From: Clostridia bacterium
Lineage (GTDB): Bacteria > Bacillota > Clostridia > Oscillospirales > CAG-272
Assembly: GCA_017958705.1 (NCBI GenBank)
Contig: JAGDCE010000147.1
Coordinates: 1 to 6,680, forward strand
Direction: 5' to 3'
DNA: 6,680 bases
Positions 6,026-6,680 of the stretch are shown here, one piece after another (position 1 is the stretch's first letter; the number at the start of each line of letters is the position of its first letter). The notes beneath the pieces are model-generated. The model worked only from the letters and a program-made list of their open reading frames with translations. It was not told the DNA's origin and did not search any database. The translations under genes and the position numbers were made by a program.

Positions 6026-6680
6026 GAACGCGGCTTTCGAATTCTCGCCCGTGGCGTTCACCGTATTCGGCAAACCGATATACTGGTATGGCATAGTTAT
6101 AACGATAGGCATAATCCTGTCGGCGATCTATGCGTTCTGGCGCGCAAAGAAGCTCGGCATCAAGACCGACGATATGTACGATTACGCGATATTCGTCGTG
6201 ATATTCGGCATAATCGGCGCGCGTGCGTACTACGTTCTGACGACGCTTCAGACTCATCAGTACAAGTCCTTCATCGACGTAATCGCGGTATGGGAAGGCG
6301 GACTCGCGATATACGGCGGCATAATCGCGGGGGTTTTGACGATCCTCGTCGTGTCGCTTATAAAGAAGATCAAATTCCTTCGGGTCCTTGACGCGATCGC
6401 GCCGTCCGTGATGATCGGGCAGGCGATCGGCCGTTGGGGCAACTATTTCAACCAGGAGGCGTTCGGCAGCAACACCTCTCTGCCGTGGGGCATGAGATCG
6501 TACGTCGTACAGGCGACGGGCTCCGGCAATCTTCAGGGTACCGTCGAATACCTGACGAAAAACAAAGCCGAAATCGAATCGCTCGGCGTTCAGATCGACC
6601 CGAACGGCTTCGTACATCCGACGTTTTTATACGAATGTCTCTGGAACGTGATCGGTTTTGTTATAATAAACCTGCTGTAC
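5997..6680 (+). CDS. lgt: Prolipoprotein diacylglyceryl transferase (Lgt), 3' partial
   Basis: The ATG at 5997 opens a frame that runs to the window end (228 residues; the C-terminal helix region is missing). Lgt moves a diacylglyceryl group from phosphatidylglycerol to the lipobox cysteine of prelipoproteins, the first step of lipoprotein maturation in the cytoplasmic membrane. Seen here are 'YWYGIVITIGII' (29-40, first membrane helix), 'WEGGLAIYGGIIAG' (99-112), the Lgt signature 'GRWGNYFNQEAFG' (145-157) with Arg146 and Asn149, and 'HPTFLYE' (207-213). Several hydrophobic helices alternate with short basic loops (for example KKIK 123-126). Tyr106 sits in the YGG position where the E. coli enzyme has histidine in HGG; to my knowledge IYGG is common in Firmicutes. 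Codon use differs sharply from the surface genes (GCG for 15 of 18 Ala, ATA for 13 of 28 Ile). It is probably cotranscribed with ymfF/ymfH. Confidence 0.97.
   Translation, partial: MYHVTFKGFENAAFEFSPVAFTVFGKPIYWYGIVITIGIILSAIYAFWRAKKLGIKTDDMYDYAIFVVIFGIIGARAYYVLTTLQTHQYKSFIDVIAVWEGGLAIYGGIIAGVLTILVVSLIKKIKFLRVLDAIAPSVMIGQAIGRWGNYFNQEAFGSNTSLPWGMRSYVVQATGSGNLQGTVEYLTKNKAEIESLGVQIDPNGFVHPTFLYECLWNVIGFVIINLLY

Noticed and set aside
5982..6617. 211-codon minus-strand open frame opposite lgt
   Set aside because: It covers the plus-strand Lgt signature region and its translation has no family features.

Overview
The window looks like chromosomal DNA of a Gram-positive member of the Bacillota, most likely an uncultured gut-type Clostridia. 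The evidence is AGGAGG-type ribosome sites, TTGACN-N17-TATAAT promoters, a ymfF/ymfH peptidase pair, a Firmicutes-style lgt, and surface proteins ending in a sortase-like tail. That placement is inference; no rRNA or other taxonomic marker is present. All genes lie on the plus strand. I see no tRNA, CRISPR array, insertion sequence or phage gene.

Left part (1-1619): two secreted, wall- or membrane-anchored proteins of unknown function. The first is cut by the window start. The second is complete and has its own strong tandem promoters. Their bodies differ, but both end in the same 31 residues. At DNA level the shared block runs from that tail through the stop codon to the end of the terminator (646-789 and 1476-1619; 137 of 144 bases identical, with an unbroken identical run of 86 bases). 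This repeated 'anchor plus terminator' cassette is the most unusual thing in the window.

Right part (1713-6680): a tightly packed set of four genes that is probably one operon. It begins with a beta-lactamase-fold serine hydrolase (COG1680/NylB-like). Next come ymfF and ymfH, which encode the two halves of an M16 zinc peptidase heterodimer with a complementary split active site. Last is lgt, the lipoprotein diacylglyceryl transferase, cut by the window end. The junctions are a 7-base gap, an 11-base overlap and a 29-base overlap.

The two halves also differ in codon choice. The complete surface gene rarely uses GCG (Ala) or ATA (Ile), whereas lgt uses both heavily. This fits high expression of the surface gene from strong promoters and housekeeping-level expression of the operon. 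I found no clearly undescribed enzymatic system. The anchor-terminator cassette and the 830-base repeat-bounded module it creates are the best candidates for follow-up.
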